Shown here one piece after another: positions 62,157 through 64,000 of a stretch of 64,000 bases of DNA; the first letter of the stretch is position 1, and the number at the start of each line of letters is the position of its first letter. The position numbers and the translations under genes are program-made. Source of the stretch: Anisakis pegreffii (taxonomy: Eukaryota; Nematoda; Chromadorea; Rhabditida; Anisakidae); NCBI GenBank assembly GCA_035041965.1, contig JAPYMA010000172.1:1-64000 (forward strand), written 5' to 3'. A model generated the notes under the pieces. That model worked only from the letters and a program-made list of their open reading frames with translations. It was not told the DNA's origin and searched no databases.

Positions 62157-62335
62157 CCGCAACATTATAACCGACAAATTTTTCGCAACGTTTCACTAGG
62201 AAGAACACACTTATTTCATTGATAATGTCTTACTTATAGTGCATATAAAATCAACATTTCAAATTATACATTCAAACGTTCCAAGAGGAATTCGAAATAT
62301 TAAGCGACTTACGTGAGCCCTAATGTTTACACTGA
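62157..62335 (+). repeat. Direct rep. D, copy 2
   Basis: Partner of 60810-60987, with about 15-20 percent differences. The two copies are 1.3 kb apart with the TA microsatellite between them. Confidence 0.9.
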
Positions 62336-64000
62336 ATAAAGATCCTCTATATCAGCTACTGTGATGTAAAGCATCGAACGAGATCTTAAGAGATACTTTG
62401 ACAACTTCGAACACTTTGTTCTCCATCAAAATATGTGGAATATTTGTGAAAGAAAAGATAACTAAACCGATGCGAATAAGCTTTTGAATGGCATACTGAA
62501 CAATCCGTCACTAATTGTGAATCAACCACTTCATCAAATTCCAATAAAATACTCGAATTGTCGAGAATAAGATTGATTTGTTAAGAAAATTTCTATCACG
62601 AAAACTGACTCAGGTCTTCGCCGAACAGTAAAGAATCAACAGAATACATGGCAACAATAATATCCGGGAACTAAAAATCACGGAAAATCTACAATAACGA
62701 TTTAAATATGAAACTTTTCTGCAGTTCAATTGGACAACATTCCAAATTTCCATCGAAATAACTCTTCATTCATTTGAATCTTTAGAATGTAAATTTTTGA
62801 CCGGATTAATCTCACGATACAAATAGAGAGGTGAGGTGCGTGGGGTGAAGCGTTTGATAAGAAAGGACATTAAAATGATTGAGAATTCCTATCGTATGAT
62901 CTCACTGATAAATGTTCAAAAGATGAATGTAAATAAGTTTAAACATCAGCAATGCAAACACTATTTATGAGTACTTATACGTGTACAATTTAAAAATTTA
63001 TACACACAAAATAAAAACCAAGCAGAATTCAGACATGAGAAAACGCAAGACTGTAAATACCAATGCTATCAGGAGTGTAGGTGTTAACGGAGTGAATCGC
63101 AAAAAACGACTGAAGGTTTTGGATGGAAGCTGGTAATATGTGGAATAAACGACTGCCAATGAACAAATATCGATCTTCACCAAGCACATTCACATATAAC
63201 GCAAACGAATGTATGCAAAACTGAAACAACTAACTCAAATGGTCACAAAAAGATTATGTGTAATTTCAGAGTGAAACCAGTACGAAACTATTCAATGAAT
63301 CCAACAAAACGAGGAAAATAATATAGCCCAATGATAACGATAATAGTCTATCAGTGCGATGACGATTCAAAAAACGATGAAACAATTCAAAAATTAATGA
63401 AAAGAATAAAAATATGCAAATTAAAATGAACTTCGAGACTGCAGAAAAGTTCTCCTTGAATATGTGATATTATTATGAAGATGTTTGAGAGAGATCAATA
63501 GGCGGCAGCTTTCATAAAGGTTTTAAAGCGAATTTTCTGAAATAATATGAATCTAATGATAAGACACCAAAATGTCGATGAGACACTGGCAGACAGGCAA
63601 ATAAGACAACAACGAAGCTGGTAAGAATAAAAACCGACAGATTTCTAATAAATGTCAGCTTCACAAGGAGCAATTTGATTCAGACAAAGCATGATAATTC
63701 TCAAGGGATGGAAATGCAGATTCAAAAGACTAATTATATGGGCAATAAATACAGAGGCGTTAATGTAATCGTCTATCGGAATTGATTCTGAGAATATGAT
63801 TTCCATGAAGCTGAATTCATTTTCCAATACTCTCGTATGGAAGGCATTGCAATTATAATTATCACCTGAGATGGTGTTTTATTGTGAAATTGTGCATTCA
63901 GCGATGACTATTGGTAGCTGAAAACGATTCGCCCTATTCCACTAACAGCCCACTCGATTTGCCACTCCTCTCCAAATGTTTATTTGCTTTCATAGGCTTA

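Larger units (their letters stand above)
57287..64000. other. Region upstream of KCC without a supportable gene
   Basis: This should contain the KCC promoter and 5' UTR just above 57286, but no clear TATA box or initiator can be assigned by eye. Open frames are all short (up to 86 codons at 60315-60575) and lack family similarity or splice-linked neighbours. It holds repeat C copy 2, a partial hAT-type MITE, the repeat D pair, a hairpin at 60.6 kb and a long TA microsatellite (own entries). Confidence 0.6.

Overview
This window looks like invertebrate nuclear DNA, most likely from a nematode. It is AT-rich, full of A/T microsatellites and small inverted-repeat elements, and carries two long, intron-rich genes on the minus strand with no bacterial-style gene packing. 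Splice acceptors end mostly in TTTCAG, TTGCAG or TTTTAG, as in nematodes, and the transporter core reads like nematode K-Cl cotransporters. The species cannot be fixed from the sequence alone.

Layout: 1-11182 has no gene I can support; it holds AT-rich DNA and one pair of ~185 bp direct repeats (4.8 and 6.5 kb). 11183-37556 (minus) is a giant ubiquitin-specific protease of the USP9X / fat facets family. I traced 65 candidate exons (about 3,180 codons) that join in frame; 61 of them (from 35199 down) form the body that aligns with the USP9X family or follows directly from it, and the four most upstream are less certain. The catalytic core lies at 17.99-21.49 kb and the protein ends in a tail with three PPxY motifs. 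37557-43025 is intergenic, with one short two-frame coding-like patch at 38.5-38.8 kb. 43026-57286 (minus) is a K-Cl cotransporter (SLC12, KCC branch) in 28 exons that join in frame to 1,164 codons. 57287-64000 has no supportable gene but holds two more direct-repeat pairs (one arm of one pair lies in KCC intron 1), a 79-nt TA microsatellite and hairpins.

The two genes lie head-to-tail on the same strand but belong to unrelated pathways: deubiquitination/endocytic sorting, and chloride export/volume control. I see no operon-like spacing between them (about 5.5 kb).

Introns of both genes carry a set of short non-autonomous elements: a hAT-type MITE with a near-perfect 8-bp target duplication, a 219-bp palindromic element, a hairpin element with a half copy 5.8 kb away, a three-copy ~110-bp repeat and a 3-unit minisatellite. 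I found no obviously novel multi-gene system. The most interesting points are the PPxY tail and N-terminal extension of the protease, the altered ion-site and phospho-switch residues of the transporter, and the repeat families. All exon borders were read by eye from splice signals, frame and similarity to remembered family sequences, and need RNA support.
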